Source: Archilochus colubris
Lineage: Eukaryota > Chordata > Aves > Apodiformes > Trochilidae
Direction of reading: 5' to 3'
Assembly (NCBI GenBank): GCA_023079485.1
Contig: CM041084.1
Coordinates: 65,939,709 to 66,003,708, forward strand
Length of the DNA: 64,000 nucleotides
Shown: positions 38,371 through 51,351 of the stretch, piece after piece
Numbering within the stretch: position 1 is the first letter of the stretch
Layout of the letters: each line of letters starts with the position of its first letter
Position numbers and translations under genes: made by a program
The notes under the pieces: model-generated
What the model was told of the DNA's origin: nothing
What the model saw: only the letters and a program-made list of their open reading frames with translations
Databases searched by the model: none

Positions 38371-38498
38371 CATGTAGATGTGGTGATTAGGGGCATGGTT
38401 TAGCATCAGACTAGATAGAGTTGGGTTAATGGTTGGACTCGATTTACTTAGAGGTCTTTTCCAAGCAGAATAGTTCTGTGATTCTATGATTTTAAGTC
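38371..38498 (+). mobile_element. CR1-like LINE 3'-end fragment
   Basis: GATGTGGTGATTAGGGGCAT, GGTTTAGC, GTTGGGTTAATGGTTGGACT, AGAGGTCTTTTCCAA and TTCTGTGATTCTATGAT follow the order of a CR1 subfamily 3' end that has TTTTCC instead of CCCTTCC. It may be the displaced 3' tail of the plus-oriented CR1 at 37,812-37,928, split by later insertions. Confidence 0.85.
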
Positions 38499-41400
38499 CA
38501 CAAGCACTGTATACCTGACTCTTTCAACAACGCCTGCTTAGGAAGACTTTTGTGAGGAAGAATGCCATGTAAATTTTTAAAAATCTATACATATACACAC
38601 ATTTATATCCTGCTTTTACAGAAGCCAAATTCCACAAAACCACACTTCAGCAGATAAATAAGGTGGAGAATGCAAAGTCTTCATTTAATACCTCTGAGCT
38701 GTGCCTAACCTGGAGCAGTTGCAAGCTTGCTGATTGCAGTATTTCTGTTTGCAGCTGTCAGATGTGTATGCTGATCCTGGATTTGTTTTAACCAGTTTAT
38801 GTTTTCATTAGTAAAGTTTGCTTAGCTTATTGGAGACTGTTCTAGTGTGATACATCCCAAATACCTATCAGTGTAACAAAACCGAATGAGAGCCACTCCC
38901 GTTCGACAGACACCTGGCAGGGAAAAGGTAATCCAACAAATACTCACCCAGTTCCAAGGTTTTAACTGATGTAAATCAAGTGTTAAGAGATGTATATTTC
39001 TAAACTCCAAAACAGAAGCTTCCCTACACAGGCTAAATAGGATTCCAAGCCCAAATACATCCTCAGGTGCATCTACACAACCCCACATCTCTCCTCAGTA
39101 GCAGCTATGTGAAGCTGTTTTTGACTGTTAACATTCATGTGACTGTAGGATAAACCTTAGACAACTTTTTTTTTTTTTGCTTTTGCTTTTTAACTTGCAC
39201 ATTGCTGAAGTTGTTTGTTGGCACTTTTCACAGAAAGAAAAGTGCTAGAAGATCTGAAAACAAATTTAAGGCTACTATCAAACCCACTTTTCTTAGTTAC
39301 TTTTCACAGACATTTAGAAGCCATCTGTGGAGTCCCTAAGATCTAAACCACATAACCAGAAAATCTCTATAAAATAGTGCAGCTGCACAAACCAGTTTGG
39401 ATAATAGGGACTTTGTTACTGTTTGTGACATAGATAGCAAAGAGAACTCTCTGACTTTCCTAGCCCAGGTTAAGATTTTAGGTGCTAGCACCTAGGAAAA
39501 AAAAATAAATTCCACTTTCATTTGTAAACTGCAGGGAAGCAAGGAAGTCCGTGAACATGAAGTTGGATTATTATTTTTCTGTTGGGTTGGTTTTTACTGC
39601 TTTTCACTCTTCAGAACCAAACTGAGTTTTGAATTAATGCCCAAATCTGACAAAGAACAAAACAGCATATAAATTAGTGTTGATAAATACCCAAGCAAAA
39701 GCAATTACTTCTTCTATGGTGGCTCACTAAGAAAGTGTTCCATTATAGCTGTAGAGCTAAATAATGAAGGAGATGACAGAGTTAAGGTTTAGTGTGCTGC
39801 TGTACAAATGAGCAAATGCTTGTAAAATGCTATGATGGTATTTCCAAATCTTTTTCTGTATTTCCTTAGTTCTTCCTTAAACATCTTAACAACAAAGAAA
39901 ATGGTGTCATTTTGCCAGGCTGGAGCTGAAGGGAAGCAGGCAGGCTATGAAGAGTTGCAGGGAGATGGGAGTACTGGATTTCAGAGGGTTAAAGCTGAAC
40001 ACCAGGATGGCTACTGTTGCTGGATGTGATCTAAGAGTGCAAGAATATGGGTTTGAGCTGGGAGTATTAGAGTGGCTGGAGACTGAGCTGCAGAAGGAGC
40101 TCTGTGCCATTAGACAAAATACAAAGATTTGAGTAAAGGGTTGATCTAAAAATGCTGGATATTGCTAATATGACCACTGACTGTATTAACATAATCAAGT
40201 TTTCTGTACTATGGTTTTGGCTAGGTATCACAGGCCTATAACCCTGTTGCTCCTGTAGGGATAGAGAGTGAAAACTGATGGAATATCATCTTGCTTAACA
40301 GCTTGGCTTGATTCCTCCCACTGTGCTCAGATTTCACATTGCAATATCACTGTGATAACTATGCATAAACGGACAGTACTAGGCACCAAGCATCACTGAT
40401 TACTTAGTAGAGAAATAGCTCGTGTGATTGTGTCTCACAACTGTCCCATCGAGTTTTACACTTCTGGCATACTAATTTCATACTGTCCTGTTTATTTATC
40501 ATTTAAGTATTCATCTTTCATTATAATTGATTAATTACTCTTTCAAGTATTTAGTCAGTTTTTTTTCTTGACCCCATTAATCCTATTGGGAAGTTGTGTC
40601 AAATACTGGGAACCCTCCTGTTTCCAGCCTAAAAATATTCATGGGCAGTTTATATTCATGCTTCTTATTTGATGCAGCAGATTCTGCAGGTGGAGAGTAA
40701 AGAGTCACAAGATGATATCCATATTATCACCAGAGTGAAGAGTCTTAGGATTACATTAATAAAGCATCTGGAAAACTAACTTTCAGGAAGCAAACCTTCT
40801 GTATTAGTTACATAGCTCTGTCTGTCACATACCAAGAGTGATCTCCAAATGAGAGACGCTGCTACAAATTTCAGGGGATACAACTGTCCTGTTTCCATTT
40901 CAACTGGAAAAGCCTACTGCCCTTGCTGGCTCTAACATTACCTGAGGTGAGACCAGAAGAGATATAGTGTTGGGTCAATAGATACTGATACCTGTGAATC
41001 CAATACTGATACCCGTGTATCTAATTCAAGTGTTTGCTTTCTGAAACTGTATCTATCTGCATTGCTTTTTATAAACAGGCCATTATGAATGTGCCTCTGG
41101 CAAATTCACTGCTAATGGAAATGTAAACATGTCCCTTGAGACCGTCTGGGACGATTTATAAGGAACCAGAACAGTCATGGGACATCTGGCAGCAAATAGG
41201 TCAGAAGCAGTGGAAAAAGCCACTTGCCCAACACTCCCTGCCAGTAGCAGGCTTGTGTGTCTCAAGGCTCTCAGGTAAGGCAGAAGCCTTTCCATGGCCA
41301 GCTCTGGATGTACAAGTCACTGGTTTTAGGAGAATCTGGCTCTTATCCTCTCCTTTATGCCCCAGCTTTTATCCCCCCTGCAAGGCAGGAACAAAGGCTC

Positions 41401-42929
41401 CTAACATCTTCCCAAGACACGCCATGGAAAGGACTCCAGCCACAGGTGTAGAGGAGTGAACTACATCTTTTAAGACACCAGACAAACCCTGCACCCTGCT
41501 TGCCACCAAAAGAGGTCAGAAGAACTGGCTCAGGAGCTCTTGCTGGATGCTGTGCCTTCTTTAGCCATGCTACTAAGTATTTCCAAATCAGTGCCAACCA
41601 GTTTTCCAAAGCCTTGGTCTAACTCTCAGTGTCAGGAAGACAAACCAGCTCTGTTAGCCTGATCCTGACAACCCTTAGGGGACACCACACACATCCAATG
41701 ATGACTTATGCCCATGTGCAGTGGAAAAGGTCATCTAAGTGGGAATTTTTGTGGAGAGAAGACATTCTTAGAGATTAAACAAGCCACAAAATACACAAAG
41801 CTTATGAGGCTTTTAGGAAACCTCTGATGAAATGGGAGCGGGAACAGACTGGGAAAAGCTTTTTTACTGCGAGACAATAGTCATGCCGTTCCTATATTAT
41901 ATTCATTTTATATTTGGACTGCCCAGAGCTACTGAATTAGGGAACTCCACCAATTCTGGCTAAGCTTTCTCAGAGAATTTGCAGAAGATATAAAACCGTA
42001 GAAAGTAAAGTCCAAGGATGTAAACAATAAGAACAATAACATAACTGAATGTCCTGTGATGAAATTAAATTTGATAAACAAATCATCTTAGATGATAGAA
42101 AGATACCCAGCCAGAGACACGTATTTCAACTGACACACAGAAACACGATTGTATAACAGAGAAAAAAAAAATTCTGAAGGCTATTTATTTACAGCTTAAC
42201 AACATTTAAACCAACTATTATTAAGTTAGTTGAAATGAAAAAAAGAAATCACTGGCAAATTGGAAAAGAACAACCCTTAGGTCAATCTGACAAACTTGTT
42301 TTGCCACATGTGGGAAAACATCCCTTGCAAAATTTGAACTTCACAGCTGGATGAGAACACATAAGCAAATTTAATGCAGAGCATAAACTGTTGGTTGTCA
42401 CCATCAAGCAACAATGCACAATCAGAGCATACCATGCAAATGGGAAATGGCCAGACTCACTCCCTTCGTTGAAAGCTGCATGGAAATACAGATTTACCAG
42501 CTAAAAGAGGTTGTCTCCAGTTCGCACTGAGCCAAAGCTTTCTTGCAGATCTACTTGAAGCTACTTTATGTACTGTGTTTGAAAAGGGTTAAATGACAGA
42601 CCCTAGAATCCCCTCTATCTCTCCATAGCTTCTGCCTAGCAGCACTGCATTTCCATTTGAACTAAAAATGACCCTGCACACACAATCATGTAATTCATAT
42701 TTATATAAACAGAGGGTGCAGTATGTATAATTTGAAAGATTTCTGGGAGGGGATGCATCATAACTAAACTCCTACTTTTCCCTTGGGGAAACAATCCCAT
42801 TTGGTTTTAGTTAACTTCAAAAGGAGCAAAGTATTTTCCCCTTCTGTGTCAATAATTTAACAGAAATTTATCATTTCTGTCCACAAATCAAACTTTCAGA
42901 GTGCCTCAAGTCTTAGCAGTAAAGCAGCA
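38499..42929. other. Non-coding 5' flank
   Basis: No gene, RNA or transposon is supported here. Open frames around 41.1-41.6 kb overlap on both strands and are taken as chance. Confidence 0.55.
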
Positions 42930-42968
42930 ACACACACACACACGCAAGCACGCACCCACACCCACACC
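42930..42968 (+). repeat. (AC)n microsatellite, imperfect
   Basis: About seven pure CA units are followed by CG-interrupted and CCCACA variants. Confidence 0.88.
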
Positions 42969-44100
42969 AACATACAGAGCACTACAACTGCAACACAATG
43001 AAATGCTCCTGCAGCAATTTCTAACCATGGAAATTGAGTTTAGTTTCACTGCATGTCCAGAAACCTCTCCACACTGTGGAGTTGTATTTCCAAGCACATA
43101 GCATGGGACCAGGACCTTTGGTGACATGCTGTTCCAATTTGATTGAGGTTGAATTGCGGGCCAGCCCTTTCAAATCATAACCAGCACAGAAATTACCTCC
43201 TCCAAAACATTGCAGAGAAGTGAGACTGTCTAGCAGCAAATCCAGGAAAGCTTCATTCTGGAGTCAAGACAGCTTTAAGCATCCCTAACTTCTTTTTTTT
43301 TTTTTTTCCCTCCCTCAGAGGTTTTCCAAGAGCAGTTTTGGGGGAGGCTGAAAGGACACTGTTTGCTTCTACTTGGAAATTTATGTTGCCCTGACTGCTT
43401 ATTTCAGAATTTGGGGGAGAAAAAAAGAGGATACACATTTGAGGCAATAGATTTGGATTGGAAAAAGTTACATATAAATCATAGGCATTCATCACTCTTT
43501 TTCAACCAATTCACAGTCTGATGCACAGAGAATTATTCATCAGAAGGAACTAATAGGAAAAATGCAGTGATGTCTATTCTCTTTAATAAAGTGTTCAGTT
43601 TAATTCATAGACAAGTTAAATTCTCCTCATTTTAAATATCTGCAGATACATTACCCAAGTCATCTAAGAGCTGCAGTTCTGCTTCAGTGGGAACAGCTTT
43701 AACCCTGGAGGACATCAGGTTGATATTCTCATACTTTCAGATCCCCGGATGTCAGCATGGTCACTGTGCATAGCTTGCAATTGAGCTCAGCTTTCTCCAG
43801 GCATTTGCTTCTCAGCAGAAGCAGTTACTAGCAGCTTCCTCACTTGTGAAATTGATTTAAGAGCAGTCTACAGCATTTCATAGTGGATTATAATATTTAA
43901 TAGACCTGTTCAAGCATAGTAAAGAAACTGAACAGCTAGAAATGTGTTCTTAAGTACAGGCTAATTGCATATCCTGCTTTCAAGTGTTTTAGTTTAATTT
44001 AGAAATTATTTGACCTATAAAAGTCAATGGGGCCTTGGGCTCTATAAATAACTGCTACTTAGAGCGCTCTTGGATTGGAGTAGTTTCCTTGACATATCAG
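42969..44100. other. Non-coding 5' flank
   Basis: Nothing is supported apart from a T15 run at 43,293-43,307. Confidence 0.55.
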
Positions 44101-44624
44101 GGAATCATAGAATGGTCTGGATTGGAAGAAACCTTAAAGATCATCTTTTTCCAACCCCACTGCCATGGGCAGGGACACCCCCCACTAGACCAGGTTGCTC
44201 AAGGCCCCATCCAACCTGGCCTTGAACACTTCCAGGGAGGGGGCAGCCATAACTTCCCTGGGCAACCTGTGGCAGCATCTCACCACCCTCACAGTAAAGA
44301 ACTTCCATTTCCTTCTAATGTCCAGCCTAAATCTACCCTCTTCCAGTTTAAAGCTACTACCCCTTGACCTATGGCTACATGCCCTTGTAAAAAGTCCCCT
44401 ACCAGATTTCCTGTAGGCCCCTTCAGGTACTGGAAGTCTCTCTGGGCTGAACAACCCCAACTCTCTCAGCCTGTCTTAACAGGAGAGGTGCCCCAGCCCT
44501 CTGATCATCTTTGTGGGGCAGCTCTGAACTCACTCCAAAAGCTCCATAGTATTCTTGTATTGTTCAGAACCAGATACAGTGCTCCAGGTGGGGTCTCACA
44601 CAAGTGGTGTAGATGAGGTGAATC
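44101..44624 (-). mobile_element. CR1 LINE, 3' half-kilobase, well preserved
   Basis: The antisense CR1 landmarks are all present: AATCATAGAATGGTCTGG, CAACCCCACTGCCATGGGC, ACTAGACCAGGTTGCTCAAG, CAACCTGGCCTTGAACACTT, CTCACCACCCTCACAGTAAA and, at the far end, GCTCCAGGTGGGGTCTCACA. On the minus strand a frame near the 3' end reads LPREVMAAPSLEVFKARLDG and ends SNLV, the typical ORF2 C-terminus. It is 5'-truncated; the right end gives way to AT-rich sequence. Confidence 0.95.
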
Positions 44625-46052
44625 ACACTCTTTATATTAATTAAACTAGCTGAAAATCTATCTCATAAATTAAGATACTTAAATGGGAAGTAACAGTTCT
44701 AATACAGCTCTCTTTCAGCTGTATAAAATACAAGAGAAGGTAAGTGCTCTGTTCTTACATTAAAGCCTGTTTATAGCCCTGTGGAAATTCAAAGATCCCT
44801 ACAAAGGCATACTTTATATCTCAAGACTGCATGGAAAAGACACAAGTTATTCTTAGCAGCTTGCAGCAGCTCTCCATTTCTCATTACCAGCTCTGTGTGC
44901 TCAGTAATTGTCCATTTCCTTAACACAGCACTAGGCTTCATGCAGAACTAAGGCTGGTAGTTTTTTCCACATCTAATAAATAGCTTGTTGGAGAACTACT
45001 GAGTGGTAAAGCACCAGTGGATATAAAAGAAGGAAGAGGAGAAAGTTTGACAGACAACCTTAATTCTATTCTCATAGCCTACTAGTTCCTCTCTCCACTC
45101 TTCATTTTAGTGCTGTCTGATGCAAGACAGCAATAGGGGACAAGTCTCTTCCCTGATGTGGGTTTGCCAGATGTTCACCTCCTGAGGGCCTTTTCATTGC
45201 ATAAGCATGTGTCTTAGCATCTGTCACAGGACTCATGAATTGTGACCCCCAAACTTTTAAATGAACACCTCTGCCTTCACCTCAGGAGAACAGCTCTATC
45301 TATGAGACTAAGAAAAGTTCTGTGCAAGACCCTGCCCTGACACTAGCAGCTATCTATACTCTCAAGTACAGAGATGTGCCAAAGTATACCAACAGAATAC
45401 ATGGTCCACTGCTTTGCAAGTGAACAGGTAGGAATCCATCATTGGAACAACACAGGGATGGATGCTGGATGGAAAAAAACATATCTCTAGAGACTGGTAT
45501 ATCCACCCGAAGAACTTAATTCACAGACACATGGCATTTGTCCTCTTTGTTGGGATCTCCATTGCTCAGCTACTGGATATACGGTGAAGTAATGCAATGG
45601 GAGAAGAGAGTGAGGTACTTCACCTTCCTCCAAGGAAGAAAGCAGCCTTTCCAGACATGGATACATAAGGGAAAGATGAAAGAAAGAGGCTTACAAAGAC
45701 TGAATACTTGATGCAAATTGATGACAGCGTATGAAGCCAGATAAAGCCAGGTTACAAACAGCTTAGTCAATCTTTAAAAAAAAAAACCAAAAAACCAAAA
45801 CAAAACAAAATATGTAGACTGTGGTTGAACCTTTGTCACTGTATGTATGACATCAAGAAGAGAAGATGAAACAGATTCTCTTTTCCTGCAATGGTAGAGA
45901 TGGGAAGTTGTGTCACCCCATAATGAACAACAAGGGATGTTCTGCTGCCAGACGGGGATTCTCCTGAAATGACTGTAACTTGACTCCTGATGAGGTATTT
46001 TCACAACCAATAGGTTAAGAATGAATTCATGCCTTTGGACTATCTTCTGAAC
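44625..46052. other. Non-coding 5' flank
   Basis: Nothing is supported except an A/C-rich simple tract at about 45,776-45,812. Confidence 0.55.
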
Positions 46053-46111
46053 CTGGGGTAGGACTCAATGATCTCTTGAGGTCCCTTCCAATCCCTAATA
46101 TTCTGTGATTT
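46053..46111 (+). mobile_element. CR1 LINE 3'-tail fragment
   Basis: GGTAGGACTCAATGATCTCT, GAGGTCCCTTCCAATCCCTA and TATTCTGTGATTT form the last 60 bp of a sense CR1 copy. Confidence 0.88.
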
Positions 46112-46530
46112 CCATGAGCATAAGAAAAGTTCTGTATCTTGCAAGTGGAAAAACACATATAAACCCTTGTGCTGGTTCTTTATCCTTGAGATGGTAAAAA
46201 TACAGTTCAAAAACGTCCTTGAAAGAAGAGAGAAATATCTCAGCACACAAGTTAGTCTCAATGCTGTGTCAGATTTAAAAATGCATATTCAAATCTCTCA
46301 TGAAACCACTTTCTGGAAGACATTAAAAAGGAGCACTTCATGAGCACTGAGAGTCAGCAACAGCTGTATAAACCTAGCCGCCTACCTGCATCACAAATTG
46401 AAAACAGATTAAAAGATAAACAAGATTTTTTTCGCCCACGAATGCTAAAGAGATGCTGATACAAAATTAACTTTTTATTTAGCCTTACAGTAAATAAGGT
46501 GGAAAAAATACCAGGTGTAGAAATCTAGAA
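46112..46530. other. Non-coding 5' flank
   Basis: I see no feature in this interval. Confidence 0.5.
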
Positions 46531-46588
46531 GAGGGGGGGGAGAGGGGGGGGGAAAGATGAGGGGGAGGGGAAAGAGAGAAGAAGAACG
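46531..46588 (+). repeat. G-rich purine tract, potential G-quadruplex
   Basis: G runs of 8 (46,533-46,540), 9 (46,544-46,552), 5 (46,561-46,565) and 4 (46,567-46,570) are separated by short A-rich spacers, with one T at 46,558. This exceeds the usual four-runs-of-three rule for intramolecular quadruplexes. Confidence 0.9.
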
Positions 46589-48178
46589 TTTCTTAAAGGG
46601 CTGAAAGAAATAATGCATATTCTGAATATTCTAGCTAAAAGAGACTCCAAGACCTACTGTTCAAGAGCATAAAATCTGTATCTGTGGAAGTCACATGATA
46701 GGGTTCAACTATTGTGGTAAATTTTTAAAAAATTACTGTATGTGAATTATACACTTTAGGGCTATCAAGCCACTCGCACTGTGGACCAGACCTAATGTTC
46801 AGATATGTTCTAGACAAGGCCTTTGAACTTTTAAAATTCCTGTGGACGTACAGGATCAGGCAAAACACAAAACTCTGTATTCCAAATCCAGAGTCAGTAG
46901 AGTATATGGTAACACTTCAGCAGGAAATGAATGATTGACTTTCCAGTACTGCATCCAATGAATCATGGAATAAAACATTTTTATTTATTTCTTGGTGGTA
47001 ACTGTCAAAATGCATTTAGTTTTGGGGAGATGAAGAGGGAATGCACGAAGTAGAGTAGAATAATTATGTGTTGAAAATTAAACCCAGTTGTCTCAACTGG
47101 GAAGAACAATGTAATGTACCAAAGGAGGTCTAAAGTGTTTTGGCCAGCAAACTTAGAGGTCATCCAAGATGACATATTTTGTGAATGAGAGGCAAGGGCC
47201 TCCCAGTTCTCTGAAGTGCACTCCTCACCTTCATTCTTGAGTTCAGATCTATGTTTAACACCACAGAATTCATAGTTCAGCAGCACAGGGCTGTTTCTCT
47301 CACCCTATCCAAAAACAGCAGGTAATGCCTGAGGACACAGAGGCAGGACACATTCTTAGTTCATGGATGTGTGTATGTGCAGGACTCCAGAAAGAGCTTT
47401 TAAAGAAGAAATTCCAATTTAAGAGTGGCATGAAAGAAAGAATTTTCTTCCAGCTGCAGGCTAACTGCAATGACAGAGTTGGAAGAGCTATGAAATTCAA
47501 TCTCTCCAAGATGTCTGTAGAGCTAAGTGTCTACTGGCAAAACTTTTAACTCCCAATCCACATCCTGAGCAAACCTGTGGAAGGACAGATTCTCTAAGGC
47601 CCAAAGGCTCCATATCTACAGTACGGAACACCTGAATTACAGTCTAACACAGTTTCCCTGCTACTAACTCCCCATACTCCATCTGAGAAGCAGTGGGAAG
47701 AATCAGTTGTCACCGTGGAGCATCCATGTAACAAACACAGCTCACTGAAAGGTCAAGAAGATGCCAAATGTCTCTGTGCTGTGACAGTCGGCACAGTGAC
47801 AAGTCCGGAGAGGTCACTGTGATGAAGACATTGCTTCCCAAAAAGCAAATATAGCAATTAAATAAGATGCTTGCTATGCTGATGGTGGAGATTCTTGCCT
47901 ATCAGCAAGATACCAGCATTGCAGCAATCTCTCTGGTAATCTGTCCCATATTCTTTTCTTGCACCCTGACTGATTATGCCCTGAAGAGATACTACATTCC
48001 ACGGAGACATCTCCTTGAAAAGAGAACAAGCACAGAGCCAAAGCAAGCCAAGATGAAGGGGTACCCAAAGGGAAGTTAGGCAAATGATGTAATTTGAACA
48101 TTTTGGATAAAGGAGGATGGTATGCACTTCTCAAGGCTGTGTGCATACCATACCACAAAATACAAGGGGAGACTGTAG
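46589..48178. other. Non-coding 5' flank
   Basis: No gene is supported. A 70-codon plus frame at 47,867-48,079 contains a hydrophobic stretch and a basic tail, but no family is recognised. A hairpin (GGTATGCAC / GTGCATACC stem arms) lies at 48,117-48,150. Confidence 0.5.
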
Positions 48179-48597
48179 GCATGGAACTGCAGACTGATAC
48201 ACAGAATAAAATGTTTAACATCTTTTCCAGAGAACCAGGGCCTGTGATCACAGGGCTGCTACCAGCTGCCTGTAGAAGGCCTCATCGACTTCCTCATTCT
48301 GATCAGATGTTCTGTAATGGACACCCACCACAGTATCCCCCACATGATCCTGCTCTGTAATTTTCACCCACAAACTCTCAACTTGCTCCTCATTTACCCC
48401 TGGACAGAAGTCACTAACATTCAAGTTGCTCTCTTATGCATGGAACTGCAGACTGATACACAGAATAAAAGGTTTAACATCTTTCCAGAGAGTTTTGACA
48501 ATGTATGCCAGAAATCCATGCCCAGAAATTCATAGCTATATTTCCTCATTGCTGGGGGTATATCTCCTTTGTCCATGCAACCATACCATGAAGAGAA
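48179..48597 (-). mobile_element. Chimeric CR1 endonuclease fragment with unrecognised flank, inverted copy of 60.1-60.5 kb
   Basis: Three blocks lie in plus order. 48,179-48,230 is a partial copy (about 50 bp) of an unrecognised segment. 48,230-48,435 is antisense CR1 ORF2 endonuclease-coding sequence. 48,436-48,597 is the full unrecognised segment. Positions 48,230-48,597 align without gaps to the reverse complement of 60,112-60,479 with seven mismatches counted by eye (about 98%). It lacks both the CR1 5' region and the 3' tail, so it is not a normal CR1 insertion. The ATGGAACTGCAGACTGATAC motif occurs twice, at 48,181 and 48,440. Confidence 0.85.
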
Positions 48598-50006
48598 AAC
48601 TAAAATAACTTTTGGGCGAGGGAGGTATTGTTGATTTTAGGTGCTGCAAGAAAACTCACCTGCTGATTAAACCGCACGGATAGGAATCAGAGTACAGCAT
48701 TTACCAGACTGTATGAAAACACAAAAAAATGGTATCTAAAATATTAAAGGAAAGCAGGATTTTCCCCTGAACAATGTAAGACAGAAACACTGAAAAATTC
48801 AGTGGTATAAATTTTTCATTTGAGTTCAATTGTGTGCTACATATAAGTCATATACATATGCCCAAAAAATAAAGCTGTAAATCATACATGTCCTTGTCTT
48901 TATTCCACCTTTTCTTTTTTAAAATTTTGTTAAAATAATTTTCATAAGATTTGAAGGACTTACAGTACTACTGCTTCCACTTTCTTCCTTAGACCTCTTT
49001 CCTCTTTGGATAAGAAGTGGCATGGCTTTGTAATTAAATACGTATTAGTATTGTTATCATGTCAATGGTATTATCAAATCAAATAATCCAATGGTCTGGC
49101 AAAAAAAACTGTGGAGAAAAAAAAAGTGAACTGTTAAGTTAATTAAGAAATTCAAGTGCCATTCTCAATGTATTTGTTTCTAAATGCTCAAGTTAAGGTA
49201 TTTTAGAAGGGGTTTAATTTTTTTCCTGAACAGATGGTCAGTACTTCTTTGTATTACACCTCTGTAAAGTCTCCGAGGACATGCTCAATCAGACACTGCA
49301 AACAGTTAAAGGTCTTCTCTGCCTGACTGCAAGGATGCCAGCAGCTCTCCCAAAGGCATAGAGACAACAGTTCTTGCCTAAGCCAAAAGGTCATGCTGAC
49401 TGGCTAGTTTAAAGCACAGGCAGAGCAATTTTGCATTTCTTGATGTCAGACTGTGTAAGGGTGCCATCAGCTTAGGCACTCCAAAAGCTAAGAAAGGGTT
49501 TCCCACAAAAAAACCCATAAAAAGTATTGTGAATTATCTTTTCAGAAGCAGCTGGTAACATCAGGAACACTTCTTTTTTTTTTTTTTTCCAGAGAATATG
49601 ATGTCATTCTGGATAACAGGCATATTTATGTTTTTTGAGATTTGTGGGTTAAGAAACTTAGAAGGAAAAAGAAGATATTGTAAATCAGGCTACAGAAACC
49701 ATGAGACACGACAGCAAAAAAAGACAGCTAAATTGATACAGGCTGCATCTCTATGGAGGTAAATGAAGATATTGTCTACAGAAATTTGGCCCAGCATATT
49801 TTTCTTGGAGTGAAGGAACAAAACCGTCCCAGGGCCGGGAGGGGAGGGGAGCTGTTCTTCCTGAAACCCCTGGCCATCTCCTCTGACACTCAGGGGATCA
49901 TAAATCAAATGGCTGATATAATTTTTGTGTGTCTTTGAGAAGTAGGATGACTTGTATGACAAGCATATTTCTTGTCAGTCACTCTACAGATACATATATA
50001 TTTTTT
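48598..50006. other. Non-coding 5' flank
   Basis: I see no gene here, only a T-rich run near 49,572-49,588. Confidence 0.55.
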
Positions 50007-50032
50007 TATTTGAACTGACTTCAGTTCAAATA
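50007..50032. repeat. Perfect 26-bp palindrome
   Basis: The arm TATTTGAACTGA (50,007-50,018) is the exact reverse complement of 50,021-50,032, separated by CT. It could extrude as a cruciform. No related copies were noticed in the window. Confidence 0.9.
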
Positions 50033-51351
50033 CAAATCATAGCAGAGCTAAGATCCCAGCAGGCTGCAGCCAGCAGGGTGCTTGTATCTGCAGTTACTGA
50101 GTAATAAGCTATTATACAGTTGGCTACATTCTTTTTCAGCAAAGACAGATCAAGTGTTCTTTTTTTTTTTTCATTCAATTCACTTAATTCAGCAAAACGA
50201 ACTTCACTGAAGAAGACTAGATTGCAGAAGTCAGAGCATCTCCAAACTCAAAATTGTAATGTTAGGTTGGGATTTTTGGTTGGGAATTCAAACTGAAATG
50301 TGTTTTCTAAAGAAAAAAAAGATAGGGAGACTGGGTTTGGACTTTTCCAGCTCAGAAACACAAAGTGAGTTGGACTTATTTAGTTTGTATTTTTAGAGTA
50401 TGTTGGAAATTCATCATATAAAAATGAATTACTCCATTTTTATTAATGATATTTAAAAGGCTAATAATGAGGTTTTCACAGTCTAGGGTGTAGAGCTCTT
50501 GCAAATGTGCCTATAAACATTATACATATGTCCATATGCATATCTTCACAGTATTTTAAATTACAGAAAAGAGATTAAAATGCTAACATAGTTCATTTGA
50601 GGGAAGAATATGCTTTCAATTGACTCTCTTTGTATTTACAGCAGTGATTAAATCAGCTCTGGGGCCAGATAGTTTCTAAGGTAAACCAAAGAATAAAAGT
50701 ATATGTGTAAAGAAAGAAGTTAATGCTATAATAAGGGCAATTAGTTACAAGCACTGGTCCCATTGAACCGAATTCAAGGTGTCACTGCTAAAATTTTACC
50801 CTTTAATTGTAAATACCTGCCTTTGAACTAATGCTGCAGGAACTGCAGCAAGCATTCTTAATATTTTAATAATAAACAATAGATATAAATGTTTCCCATT
50901 TAGACAATGGCAGGACACTTACTTCTAATTAGCAATTAATAACATTTCTCCCTGCTTTGCTGGACAATCTTTGTTGGATAATCCACAAAAATTCTCTGAT
51001 ATATTGTTTCAAGTGGAGGGCAAGGTTGCAGCTTCCAGCTCTGGGTTTTACACGTCACCTGTCCACTACCCCACTGCTAAACTTTCAAGATAACTGAATA
51101 CACTCTGAATGAGATGGAAACACCAAATAACATCCACAGTGTCTTTAATTTGGGTTTCATACTCACATGCTTCTGGCTGTGGCTACAGTAACAAGCAGAG
51201 CAGCCCAAAAGTGCTGGAGCTAAGGATCTTTGCTACAAACATTTCGAGGGGTTTTTATTCCTATTTAGTTCTGCTATGGTCCTAAGGGCAGCACGCTGGT
51301 CACTGGTTGGAACATAGCTACTGGAGTGCCTCTTCCAGCTCAAAGCCATGT
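50033..51351. other. Non-coding 5' flank, AT-rich
   Basis: AT-rich sequence without open frames of note, CR1 tails or repeats. Confidence 0.55.
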
